This document shows, one piece after another, positions 1 to 7,193 of a stretch of 7,193 nucleotides of DNA. Every line of letters starts with the position of its first letter. Position 1 is the first letter of the stretch. Both the position numbers and the translations under genes were made by a program. Location of the stretch: positions 1-7,193 of the forward strand of contig CAYYCP010000104.1 in the NCBI GenBank assembly GCA_964470375.1. The letters run 5' to 3'. Source of the stretch: CAYNQK01 sp964470375 (lineage in GTDB: Bacteria > Spirochaetota > Spirochaetia > Treponematales > JBGSOB01). The notes below the pieces were generated by a model. It made no database searches, had not been told where the DNA came from, and saw only the letters and a program-made list of their open reading frames with translations.

Positions 1-2
1 TG

Positions 3-2912
3 GTCGAGACGATGAAGAAGCATCCCGACCACTGGGAGGAGGGCCAGTCGCGCCTCTCGCGCATAGACCGCATCATGGCCCAGTACAACCAGGTCCTGGA
101 GCAGCTGATAGCCGAATACCGCCGCGAAAAGCCTGACGAGGCGCGCAAGCTGGCCCTGCAAAAGGAGCTCAACCGGCTCAATCCCAATCCCTCCGCGGAG
201 CAGAAGCGAGTCCTCGAGCAGCTCTACGAGACTACCGCCTTCCTGGCCTATTCCGGCGAGATGGAGGCCATCTTCACCCGAGCCGGGGCCCTCCTGGCCG
301 GCGGCGACTACCTGGGCGCGGCGCGCCAATACCAGGGAATCTTCGTCTTGTACAAGGACGAATTCGATGCGGCCCCTCCGGGCGGGGCCCTCATCAAGGA
401 GCGTGTGGACGCGGGCCTGGCCGGCATCGCCCAGGCCATCGACGCCTACGCGGTCCTGCGGCCCCTCCTGGACGCAGCCAAGGCGAGCCTCAGCACGGAG
501 CTGGCCGCCTCAGGCGAGCGGGGCCTGGCGGCCCTGTCTTCAGGGACGGCCCCCCTACAATCGCTCGTCGAACGCCGCAATGCCATGGCAATACAGGGCT
601 CCGCCTTCAAGACCCAAGCCGAGCTGCTCAAGCTCCCTGACCGGTCCTTCCTCCCCTTCGCATTCCGTGCCGTCCTGGGCCGCACCGACTTCGAACGCCC
701 CAACGGCATACTGGGCGCCATGGATCGCGACTTCGCTTCGATCATGTCCATCCTTGAGGAAACCGCCGGGCAGGGAGCCCAGGCGGCCTATCGATCCATG
801 GAGTCAGCCTACACAGCCGGAAACTGGTCCGCGGTTTCAAGGGCGGCTCCGGACGCGCGGGCGCGAGCCCTCGCCGCCGCCGGGCTCCTGGGCCTCTGGG
901 AGCCCATAGAGAAGAAGGATGCCGAACTCGGCATAGACGAATTCGGAAGCGCTGCCCTGGCTGGAAAACGCGCAACCGCCCTGGCCTACAGGCATCAGGA
1001 GGCCCTGGCCGCCCTCCTCGCCCGGTCCTCAGACCTCATGGCGAACCTGACATCCTTGGAGGCCGACTTCAATAAAGCCCAGGCCTCGGCCAAGGCTGGT
1101 CAGCCCCAAGCCGGTACGGCGGCGATCAGCCCTGTCCAAGCAGCTACGGCTATCCTGGCCCTCTACCGGGCGACTGAGGAGGAACGCCTGTCGGCAGCCG
1201 GCATCAGCGCAGACCTTGCCGCCCTCAGGCATCTCTACCAAGACTCCGAGCCGCCCCTGCCCTCCGGCTGGAAGGACAGCCAGGCTAGGGCCGAGTCTCG
1301 GGCTCAGGCCCAGACTGTCCGGGCCCAGTCCCTCCAGGTGGAGGAAGCCGTCGCGGCAGCAGCTCTCGAGTACCGGGCTCTGGCCGAGGGCATCGAGCAG
1401 GGCCGGGGCTTCCTGTCCCAGGCCCGCAGCTACCTGGCCGGGATCGCCTCGGACGATCCCGAGCTCAAGGATTTCCTCCTCAAGTATCCTGACCGAAGCG
1501 CCTCCCTAGCCGCGCGCGGTGAGGATGCTGGACGGGCGGCTTACGAGGCCATCCGCGTCCTAGCCGCCAAGTATAGGGCCTTCCCGGCCTTTGTTGTATC
1601 TTCGGCCTCGATGCAAGCCTGGCTGCGCGAGGAAGCCGCGGGTGAGCAGACGGCCCTGGAGCTGATCACCTCATGCGCCGACCTGGGCAGGCAGGCCAAG
1701 GCACAGAGCCTCCAGGCCGAGACCGCCAAGCAGGACGCCGAGCGCCGCATGGCCGAGGCCCGCTCGGCCCTGGCGCAAAACAACTTCGACCTCGCCAATA
1801 CGCGAGTGGAAAGGGCCAAGGTGCTATTCGGCCAATCCCTAGGTCTGCAATGGGATCCAGATCTCAAGGCCAGCTCGGACGCGCGCGCCGAAAGCCTGCT
1901 GACCGAGATCCTCAAGGCCCGCCAGCAGCGCGTAGTGGTGGACAAGCGCAAGCTCCTGAGCCAGGGCACCGACTACTTCTATTCGGGAGACTTCGAGCGC
2001 GCCACGGAGTATTTCAGCCAAGCCCAAGTCCTTCACCGCAGCGCCTTCGACGGAGATGATCCTGAGGCCGCCTTCTGGCTGGGCCTGGCCCAGAGCGCCG
2101 CCAGCACCCGCAGCGGAGCCACTATCCCACAGACGGCCGCCCTCTATCCGGAGATGAGCCAGCTTCTGTCCAAGGCACGCCTGCTCTACGAGCAGGGCAA
2201 GAATTTGCTCTCGCGCAATAAGGGCAACCTGGACGGACTGCGGCGCCTGGAGGAAGCCACGGCCCTGGTGAACCAGGTTCAGGTGGCCTTTCCGCGCAAT
2301 CAGGACGCGGCCATCCTGCTGCTCCAGATAGAGCTGCTCAAGGGCGAGGGAGAGGACCGCTTCAAGAAGAGCTTCGACGAGGCCAACCGTAAGGTGGCCT
2401 CGCCCAGCGCCGCCACGGCCTGGGAGGGCTACAACGAGCTCCTGAACCTGCAGGCCATCGACCCATCCTGGAAGGGCATGGCCGACGCCATCTACAAGGC
2501 TAAGGTCAAGCTCAAGCTGGTGGCGGCCCCAGCTGCGCCCAAGGATCTGACCAGAGCTCGTGAGCTGATAGCCCAAGCCAGGGCCATCATAGAGAAGAAC
2601 AACCGACCCCTCTTCCAGGACGCCCTGGATATGCTCAACCAGGCTCTGGCCATAGACCCTTCGAATGCAGAGGCCATCTCGCTCAAGGACCGGCTCGAGC
2701 GGGATCTGCCCCAGAGCACCGTGCGGACAGAGAGCCTGAGCTCGGTGGACGCCAGTCGCTACGCCGAGGCCGAGACTCTCTATGCCAACCAACAGTACCT
2801 GCGCTCCTACGAGATCATCAGCGCCTTGTGGGAGACGCCCAAGAACCGCAATATCGCCAAGGTGCGCACCCTGCGCGAGAAGCTGATGAAGGCTCTCGGT
2901 ATCCGGGAATGA
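3..2912 (+). CDS. Large TPR-like, alpha-helical repeat protein (probably 5'-partial)
   Basis: The frame is open from the left edge. The first ATG is at 12, preceded by codons for V-E-T and no stop, and the 11 bases before it show no Shine-Dalgarno. That ATG would give a charged N-terminus (MKKHPDHWEEGQ) without a signal peptide, so I suspect the real start, perhaps with an export signal, lies upstream. Counting from that ATG, 966 residues are visible, almost all Ala/Leu/Glu/Arg-rich helix. TPR-like helical pairs are visible near residues 65-115, 587-615, 645-690 (around GTDYFYSGDFERATEYF), 724-780, 845-900 (ending in ALAIDPSNAEA, a typical TPR edge) and 905-950. Residues about 560-610 look coiled-coil. 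No catalytic motif was recognised. TPR proteins usually act as protein-binding scaffolds. Its stop overlaps the start of the phosphatase gene, which suggests co-translation and a shared function. The exact partner and cell location are inference. High confidence that it is a real gene, moderate for the TPR call. Confidence 0.88.
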   Translation, partial: VETMKKHPDHWEEGQSRLSRIDRIMAQYNQVLEQLIAEYRREKPDEARKLALQKELNRLNPNPSAEQKRVLEQLYETTAFLAYSGEMEAIFTRAGALLAGGDYLGAARQYQGIFVLYKDEFDAAPPGGALIKERVDAGLAGIAQAIDAYAVLRPLLDAAKASLSTELAASGERGLAALSSGTAPLQSLVERRNAMAIQGSAFKTQAELLKLPDRSFLPFAFRAVLGRTDFERPNGILGAMDRDFASIMSILEETAGQGAQAAYRSMESAYTAGNWSAVSRAAPDARARALAAAGLLGLWEPIEKKDAELGIDEFGSAALAGKRATALAYRHQEALAALLARSSDLMANLTSLEADFNKAQASAKAGQPQAGTAAISPVQAATAILALYRATEEERLSAAGISADLAALRHLYQDSEPPLPSGWKDSQARAESRAQAQTVRAQSLQVEEAVAAAALEYRALAEGIEQGRGFLSQARSYLAGIASDDPELKDFLLKYPDRSASLAARGEDAGRAAYEAIRVLAAKYRAFPAFVVSSASMQAWLREEAAGEQTALELITSCADLGRQAKAQSLQAETAKQDAERRMAEARSALAQNNFDLANTRVERAKVLFGQSLGLQWDPDLKASSDARAESLLTEILKARQQRVVVDKRKLLSQGTDYFYSGDFERATEYFSQAQVLHRSAFDGDDPEAAFWLGLAQSAASTRSGATIPQTAALYPEMSQLLSKARLLYEQGKNLLSRNKGNLDGLRRLEEATALVNQVQVAFPRNQDAAILLLQIELLKGEGEDRFKKSFDEANRKVASPSAATAWEGYNELLNLQAIDPSWKGMADAIYKAKVKLKLVAAPAAPKDLTRARELIAQARAIIEKNNRPLFQDALDMLNQALAIDPSNAEAISLKDRLERDLPQSTVRTESLSSVDASRYAEAETLYANQQYLRSYEIISALWETPKNRNIAKVRTLREKLMKALGIRE
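2909..2912 (+). other. ATGA start/stop overlap coupling the two genes
   Basis: The TGA ending the TPR-like gene (2910-2912) shares bases with the ATG that begins the sensor phosphatase (2909-2911). Only a weak purine stretch (CCGGGA) lies just upstream and no good Shine-Dalgarno is visible. Initiation probably depends on ribosomes that finish the first gene, so the two proteins are likely made in linked amounts from one transcript. The overlap is seen directly; the coupling is inferred. Confidence 0.8.
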
Positions 2913-5900
2913 GGTGCCTTCTTCGCCTCCCGCCCGCCCTCCTACGCCTGGGCATTTTCCTGGCAGCGGCCGCCCTCTCCTCCCAGGATTTCTACTGGGA
3001 CGAGCCCGAGCGATTGGCCGGCGCGGGGGCCATTTTCCTCCAGGCCCAGTCCGGCCAGGGCGTTGTGGTAGCCGCCTGGCAGGAGAGTCGCTCCTCCGCG
3101 GGGGGGCAGAAAGAGGCCTGGGTTTCCCTGGCCCAGGCCTCACTCGATCCTCGCGGCCGGCCGGTCTGGGTGAAGCGCCCGCGGGCGGTCGGGCCGATAG
3201 TCTACTCAGGGAGTGAGCCTGCTCTCTTTTCCCTCTGCCTAGGGCCGGCCGGAGAGATACTGGTGGCTTGTCCGCGCGCGGCCGGGGGCGTATCCGTCTG
3301 GATATCCCGCGACGGTGGCCGTAGCTTCGTCGAATCAATCCTGGACATCCAGGGGGCCATCAGTCCGCGCGTGTTCAGGCTCTCGGCGGGAGGCTACCTC
3401 CTGGTGGCTAGCCGCGGCGAGAGCAGCTCCTTTACACTCCTGCGCTCGCGCTCGGAAGACGGCCAGGCCTGGACGCCGGCCGAACCCCTCATCACCGAGG
3501 AAAACCTCAAGATTTCCTTCCTGCCCAGCCTGGCCGGTTCAGGCGGCCGGGACGTACTCGTCTTCCAGTCGCGGGTCATCACGGAAGCCAACACCTTCCA
3601 GCTTTACTCCAAGACTAGCGCGGACGGAGGCCGATCCTGGAGCCAGGCCCTCCGCCTCACCAACGCCCCCGAGCAAGCCCCAGGGAGTAAACCTTCGTAT
3701 TGGGACAACCAGAACCCCCACCTCAGTCTCCTCGATTCTGCCACCCTCGCCCTCGTATGGGAGGGCGGACCCGCATCTTCCCCGGCCCAAGCCTATTGGA
3801 TGCCCCTGGATCTCTCGGGCCGCCCGGCCGGCGAGGCCGAGCGCGTCAGTCAAGGCTCATTCACCTGTTCCAATCCCCAGGGCTTCACCATGTCTGGCCG
3901 AGCTGGGATTATCTGGTCCGACAACCGCGCCGCCGGCTCGCGTGCCCTGGCCTCCCTGCGTGGCCCCCTGGGTTGGGAATCCATTGAGCTGGGTGGGGTA
4001 TCAGGCGCGCCGGCCTTTGTCCGCCCCCTGGCCGCAGAAGGACTCCTCTTCATCGTCTGGCAGGATTCAATAGAAGATCCCAAGGGCATCCTGACCCTGG
4101 CCCCAGACCGCAGCGTCCGTCCGCCGACCCTGCAGGCCGGCAACTTCGACTCGGGCAAGCCCAGCCGCCAGGACGGGGTTCTGCTACGCTGGTCGCCCCC
4201 CCGCGATTCGAGCGGCATCGCCGGCTACTCGGCCCTTTGGTCGCGCGACCCATCGGCCCTCCCGCCCGAGACCATCGGCCTGGCCGCCTCGGCCACAAGC
4301 GCTGTCTATTCCGCCGATCAGGACGGAGTCTGGTTCTTCAAGCTACGCGCCCTTGATTACGCCGGCAACTGGTCCGAGGCTGCCGGAATCGAATTCATCC
4401 GCGACACGACGCCACCCCCGGCGCCTATTCTCGAACTGCCTCAATTGGATGCTTCAGGCAGCCTGGCCTCGAACAGCTTCAGCCTGCGCTGGTCCATGCC
4501 GGACGATAGCGGTCTGGCTGGCTTCACCTGGGCACTTAGCCCCCTGGCCTCAGGCCTAGCGCCCCTCGAGGACGCTGAGCCCCTCTACCCCGGGCGGGTC
4601 CTCGGATCGACACCGGTCGCCTCCTATGAGAACATCGATAACGGGACCTGGCTCTTCGAGGTGGCGGCCATAGACGAGGTGGGCAACATCTCAGCCCCGG
4701 CCCGGGCGATGCTGCGAGCCGACAAATTTATCCCCTACACCGCCATCGCCTTCGCCGAGGCGGAGCAGGACGAATCGGGTCTGCTCAAGCTCTCTATCCG
4801 AGGTCGCGGCTTCACCGCTGACGGCTTGGTTCAGCGCGTCTTCATAGACGCTGACGGGCGCGAGCCCTGGGATCGCGAATTCCTGCGCAGCCGAGGTGAC
4901 TTCGCCATCGTCAGCGACCGCCTCATCCGCGGCATCAGCACAGACGGGTTGGAAGCCGGACGCTACCGGGTCGGGGTGGATCACGCCTCGCGCGGCATCC
5001 TGTTCACTCAACCCGTCCTGTCCGTGCTGGCAGGCGGCACGGTCAAGTACGGCGACTACAGGCCCGCCTCCGGCGGCGACTGGATGGCCGTCAGCGAAGT
5101 CCGCCGGACCCTCAGCCCCTACGCCCTGCCGGTGGCCGCCCTGCTGGCCCTATGCACCGCCCTGGCCCTGGTGGCCGGGCGCCGCCTGGCCGGTGCCGTC
5201 CAGGATGGCCGGGCCCTCGACCTGGAGATTAAAGCCCTATTCCAAGGAGGCCTCATGCCCGCCATGGAAAAGACCCGCAAGCTCGCACGCCTCAGGCGCA
5301 GGGGCATGGGTCTCAGGATCAAGTTCAGCATCTTCATGATCGCCCTAGTCGTGCCCATCGTCATGATGGTCTCGGTGCCCCTGGGGCTCTACTCGGTTCT
5401 GCGCCAGTCGGCCACCCTCCGCGACGGGTTGGAGCGCCGCGCCAAGGTCCTCCTGGGCAGCTTGGCCTCAAGCGCCAGCACTTACATGGGCTCGACCCTG
5501 GAGTTGGGCCAAGCCCTCTACCAGATGGGTGCGATGGAGGAGGCCGTCTACATCACCATCAGCGGCCCGGCCCCGGGCAGCCCCAGCGGGGACGACATCG
5601 TCTGGGCCACCAACGACGCTGCCCTAGAGACCAGCGAGGGCGCCCTGGCCAAGCTGGGATCGCAGAGGCTGGAGCGCGGCGTCTCAGTGCTGCGAGACGC
5701 TCTTACCGATTCCATCCCGGCCATCCGCGAGAAGGCCGCCGAGGCCGCGGCCACCCAGCAATTCGCGTCCCGCCTGGATACGGTCAAGGCCGCGGTGGCC
5801 GAGTACCGCGCCCTCAGCGCAAAGCCCAGGAAGACTCCCGAGGATCAGGCCCGCATCAACGAGCTGCTCAGCCTCACCGAAGCCTACAACCGCGAGCTGG

Positions 5901-7193
5901 GCCAGCTGCTCTCGGCCGCCTCGGATTCCCTGGTCGGCTCCATCCCGGACTTCACCACCGCCAGGCTCACGGGCGGGGATGAACGCTTCCTATTCTATAA
6001 GCCGGTCCTGCGCTACGACCAGAACCGATCCGATTATTACATCGGCATGGTTCGCCTAGAAGTATCCGCGGCCTCCATCAACCGCGAGATAGCCGCCTCA
6101 CGCGATACAATCCTGGGCATCGCCGCGGCCATCGCCCTGGTGGCCATCGCCATCGGAGTACTGGGAGCCCTCGTGCTGGCCCTTATCATCATCCGCCCCA
6201 TCCGCAGCCTGGTGCGCGGCGTAGAGATCATCCGCGATACGCCGTCCAAGGATAAGCTGGCAGGTCTACGCATCGATGTTCGAAGCCACGATGAGCTCAG
6301 GACCCTCTCGGACACCATCAATCAGATGACTGTCGGCCTGGTGCGTGGCGCCAAGGATAACGCCGACCTCCTGGCCGGAGAGCAGGATCAGCGCGAGCTC
6401 CTCCCCCTCCTGGCGGATCAGGCCAGACGCAAACTCTCCATCGGTTCGATGGACGATGGGGCGGTGGAGTTCTTCGGTTATTACAAGGGCGCCAAGCTCG
6501 TCTCCGGCGACTACCTGGACTTCCGCCCCCTGGGCGGCGGTTACTACGCATTCATCAAGTGTGATGTGTCGGGCAAGGGCGTCTCGGCGGCCATGATCAT
6601 GGCCGTAGTGGCCTCAGTGTTCAGGCGCTGGTTCATCGGCTGGACCGAGTCCAAGCCCGGCTTTGCCGTAGACCGGCTGTGCTACGAGATCAACGACACC
6701 CTGAACGCCTGCGAATTCAGGGGCAAATTCGCCACCCTCATGATAGGCATATTGGACGCCTCCACCGGCCAGGTGAGGCTCTGCCACGCAGGCGACAAGT
6801 TCTACCGCATCTTCGATGCAGCCTCCGGGAAGCTTATTACCCATGAGATGGAAGGCAGCGCGCCTGCAGGCCCCTTCGACTCGGAGATGATCCGCAGCCA
6901 AACCCCCTTCCGGATCGAGTCCCGCCTGATCCATCCGGGAGACGTCCTCCTCCTCTATACCGACGGGATCGACGAGGCCCGCCGCTACATCCGCGACGCC
7001 ACTTGCGCCCGGCGCCCCAAGCCTCAGCCCGTGGATGCCCCGTCCCGTCCGCGCCGCCCCGGCGGCGAGCCAGAAGAAACAGATTTTCTCTACGAGGATT
7101 TCGGCAACGAGAGAGCGGCGGCCATCGTGGAGGCTGTCATGGCCGGGCGGCGCTATCGGCTCGAACGGTCCGAGGACCCGGAATCCGCCGCCG
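2909..7193 (+). CDS. Membrane sensor phosphatase: sialidase-like propeller, FnIII modules, three TM helices, HAMP, SpoIIE/PP2C domain (3'-partial)
   Basis: The frame stays open from ATG 2909 to the window end (1428 full codons, no stop). The start is chosen because it gives a signal peptide (MRCLLRLPPALLRLG, then a FLAAAAL core, likely cut near residue 24) and overlaps the upstream stop as ATGA. Visible parts: residues about 27-400 beta-propeller-like, with Asp-boxes S133-RDGGRSF, S182-EDGQAW and S237-ADGGRSW; two FnIII/Ig-like modules about 405-500 and 500-605; IPT/TIG-like module about 606-725; TM1 738-757; basic linker 758-807; TM2 808-828; extracytoplasmic sensor 829-1067; TM3 1068-1095; HAMP about 1096-1150 (P1097, DEL at 1128-1130); PP2C from about 1163. 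PP2C motifs are VSGDYLD (D1201, D1204), DVSGKG (D1219), HAGD (1293-1296) and YTDG (D1352). The three helices give a consistent out-in-out-in topology. Known SpoIIE/RsbU enzymes remove phosphate from Ser/Thr of STAS regulators using Mn/Mg. The target here is unknown, and the C-terminus lies outside the window. Confidence 0.92.
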   Translation, partial: MRCLLRLPPALLRLGIFLAAAALSSQDFYWDEPERLAGAGAIFLQAQSGQGVVVAAWQESRSSAGGQKEAWVSLAQASLDPRGRPVWVKRPRAVGPIVYSGSEPALFSLCLGPAGEILVACPRAAGGVSVWISRDGGRSFVESILDIQGAISPRVFRLSAGGYLLVASRGESSSFTLLRSRSEDGQAWTPAEPLITEENLKISFLPSLAGSGGRDVLVFQSRVITEANTFQLYSKTSADGGRSWSQALRLTNAPEQAPGSKPSYWDNQNPHLSLLDSATLALVWEGGPASSPAQAYWMPLDLSGRPAGEAERVSQGSFTCSNPQGFTMSGRAGIIWSDNRAAGSRALASLRGPLGWESIELGGVSGAPAFVRPLAAEGLLFIVWQDSIEDPKGILTLAPDRSVRPPTLQAGNFDSGKPSRQDGVLLRWSPPRDSSGIAGYSALWSRDPSALPPETIGLAASATSAVYSADQDGVWFFKLRALDYAGNWSEAAGIEFIRDTTPPPAPILELPQLDASGSLASNSFSLRWSMPDDSGLAGFTWALSPLASGLAPLEDAEPLYPGRVLGSTPVASYENIDNGTWLFEVAAIDEVGNISAPARAMLRADKFIPYTAIAFAEAEQDESGLLKLSIRGRGFTADGLVQRVFIDADGREPWDREFLRSRGDFAIVSDRLIRGISTDGLEAGRYRVGVDHASRGILFTQPVLSVLAGGTVKYGDYRPASGGDWMAVSEVRRTLSPYALPVAALLALCTALALVAGRRLAGAVQDGRALDLEIKALFQGGLMPAMEKTRKLARLRRRGMGLRIKFSIFMIALVVPIVMMVSVPLGLYSVLRQSATLRDGLERRAKVLLGSLASSASTYMGSTLELGQALYQMGAMEEAVYITISGPAPGSPSGDDIVWATNDAALETSEGALAKLGSQRLERGVSVLRDALTDSIPAIREKAAEAAATQQFASRLDTVKAAVAEYRALSAKPRKTPEDQARINELLSLTEAYNRELGQLLSAASDSLVGSIPDFTTARLTGGDERFLFYKPVLRYDQNRSDYYIGMVRLEVSAASINREIAASRDTILGIAAAIALVAIAIGVLGALVLALIIIRPIRSLVRGVEIIRDTPSKDKLAGLRIDVRSHDELRTLSDTINQMTVGLVRGAKDNADLLAGEQDQRELLPLLADQARRKLSIGSMDDGAVEFFGYYKGAKLVSGDYLDFRPLGGGYYAFIKCDVSGKGVSAAMIMAVVASVFRRWFIGWTESKPGFAVDRLCYEINDTLNACEFRGKFATLMIGILDASTGQVRLCHAGDKFYRIFDAASGKLITHEMEGSAPAGPFDSEMIRSQTPFRIESRLIHPGDVLLLYTDGIDEARRYIRDATCARRPKPQPVDAPSRPRRPGGEPEETDFLYEDFGNERAAAIVEAVMAGRRYRLERSEDPESAA
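4121..4723 (+). repeat. Tandem pair of FnIII/Ig-like modules inside the phosphatase gene
   Basis: Two neighbouring modules of about 100 residues share matching landmarks. RWSPPRDSSGIAGY begins at residue 427 and RWSMPDDSGLAGF at residue 527, exactly 100 residues later. GVWFFKLRALDYAGNW begins at residue 473 and GTWLFEVAAIDEVGNI at residue 579. The second module therefore has a loop about six residues longer. A DTTPP linker at residue 499 separates them. The W-x-F-x-(L/V)-x-A-x-D-x-x-G-N strand is typical of FnIII-like modules in bacterial exported proteins. They probably act as spacers or binding modules between propeller and membrane. This is duplication at protein level; the DNA copies have diverged. 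Confidence 0.7.
5244..5266 (+). promoter_or_regulatory. Internal Shine-Dalgarno-like site with two in-frame ATG codons
   Basis: AAGGAGG at 5244-5250 is followed four bases later by ATG 5255 and thirteen bases later by ATG 5264. Both are in the frame of the large gene (residues M783 and M786). The resulting product, MPAMEKTRKLARLRRRG, then TM2, would look like the natural N-terminus of a free-standing two-TM sensor phosphatase of at least 646 codons. The site falls between TM1 and TM2, the cytoplasmic boundary between the propeller half and the phosphatase half. The four-base spacer is a little short for the first ATG, and the motif also simply encodes Q-G-G-L, so chance is possible. No stop separates the halves, so full-length translation is still expected. 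Confidence 0.4.

Noticed and set aside
2914..3216. Small plus-strand frame starting ATGCCTTCTTCG-like just after the first gene
   Set aside because: The position lacks a ribosome site and the product is Pro/Gly/Arg-rich; the ATG at 2909 in a different frame gives a signal peptide and a long multi-domain protein.
1839..3338. Long antisense open frame of about 499 codons spanning the junction of the two genes
   Set aside because: Its start region is Arg/Pro-rich with no domain-like pattern, and it lies opposite two convincing genes. Long antisense frames are expected in GC-rich DNA with strong codon bias.
3315..4073. Plus-strand open frame of about 252 codons in another frame inside the propeller region
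   Set aside because: The product is Ser/Pro/Arg-rich without motifs, while the overlapping frame encodes clear Asp-boxes. It is a shadow frame.
4121..4723. Possible nucleotide-level tandem repeat from the two FnIII-like modules
   Set aside because: Similarity is clear only at protein level; the DNA differs at many sites, so this is old module duplication and not a recent repeat or mobile element.
4691..5011. Antisense frame of 106 codons with a fairly normal-looking acidic composition
   Set aside because: It lies wholly inside the IPT-like region of the phosphatase gene, with no recognisable domain and no clear promoter or ribosome site.
6614..6934. Antisense frame of 106 codons opposite the phosphatase domain
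   Set aside because: The plus strand here encodes conserved PP2C sequence, so the reverse frame is a by-product of codon bias.

Overview
The window is GC-rich bacterial DNA, fully coding, with two very large plus-strand genes that read in the same direction and overlap by an ATGA start/stop. No RNA gene, mobile element, CRISPR array, terminator or intergenic gap over 300 bases was seen. The gene set is a long TPR-like helical protein followed by a very large multi-pass SpoIIE-type phosphatase with a sialidase-like exterior. It most resembles gene pairs I associate with Spirochaetes (Treponema and relatives). The high GC content suggests a free-living or uncultured member rather than a low-GC host-associated one. 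This assignment is from memory and is moderate at best.

Positions 1-2912 hold the 3' part, probably most, of a TPR/coiled-coil protein. Its frame is still open at the left edge, so the true start may lie outside the window. Positions 2909-7193 hold one uninterrupted reading frame with no stop up to the right edge, giving at least 1428 codons. I checked by hand translation that the frame stays open. Its order is: signal peptide; a beta-propeller-like region with three Asp-box motifs; two FnIII/Ig-like modules; an IPT/TIG-like module; transmembrane helix 1; a short basic cytoplasmic linker; transmembrane helix 2; a second extracytoplasmic sensor region; transmembrane helix 3; HAMP; and a SpoIIE/RsbU-type PP2C serine/threonine phosphatase domain that is cut by the window end.

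The likely logic is a signalling unit. The exported propeller/FnIII part and the second extracytoplasmic loop would sense something outside the inner membrane. HAMP would pass the change to the phosphatase, which in known relatives dephosphorylates a STAS-domain anti-anti-sigma factor or a similar regulator. The translationally coupled TPR protein is a plausible scaffold or partner. No STAS protein, anti-sigma kinase or sigma factor lies in the window, so the target is unknown. The most curious detail is a strong Shine-Dalgarno-like AAGGAGG followed by two in-frame ATGs, placed exactly between the propeller half and the sensor-phosphatase half. This suggests either a second, shorter product or a past fusion of two genes.
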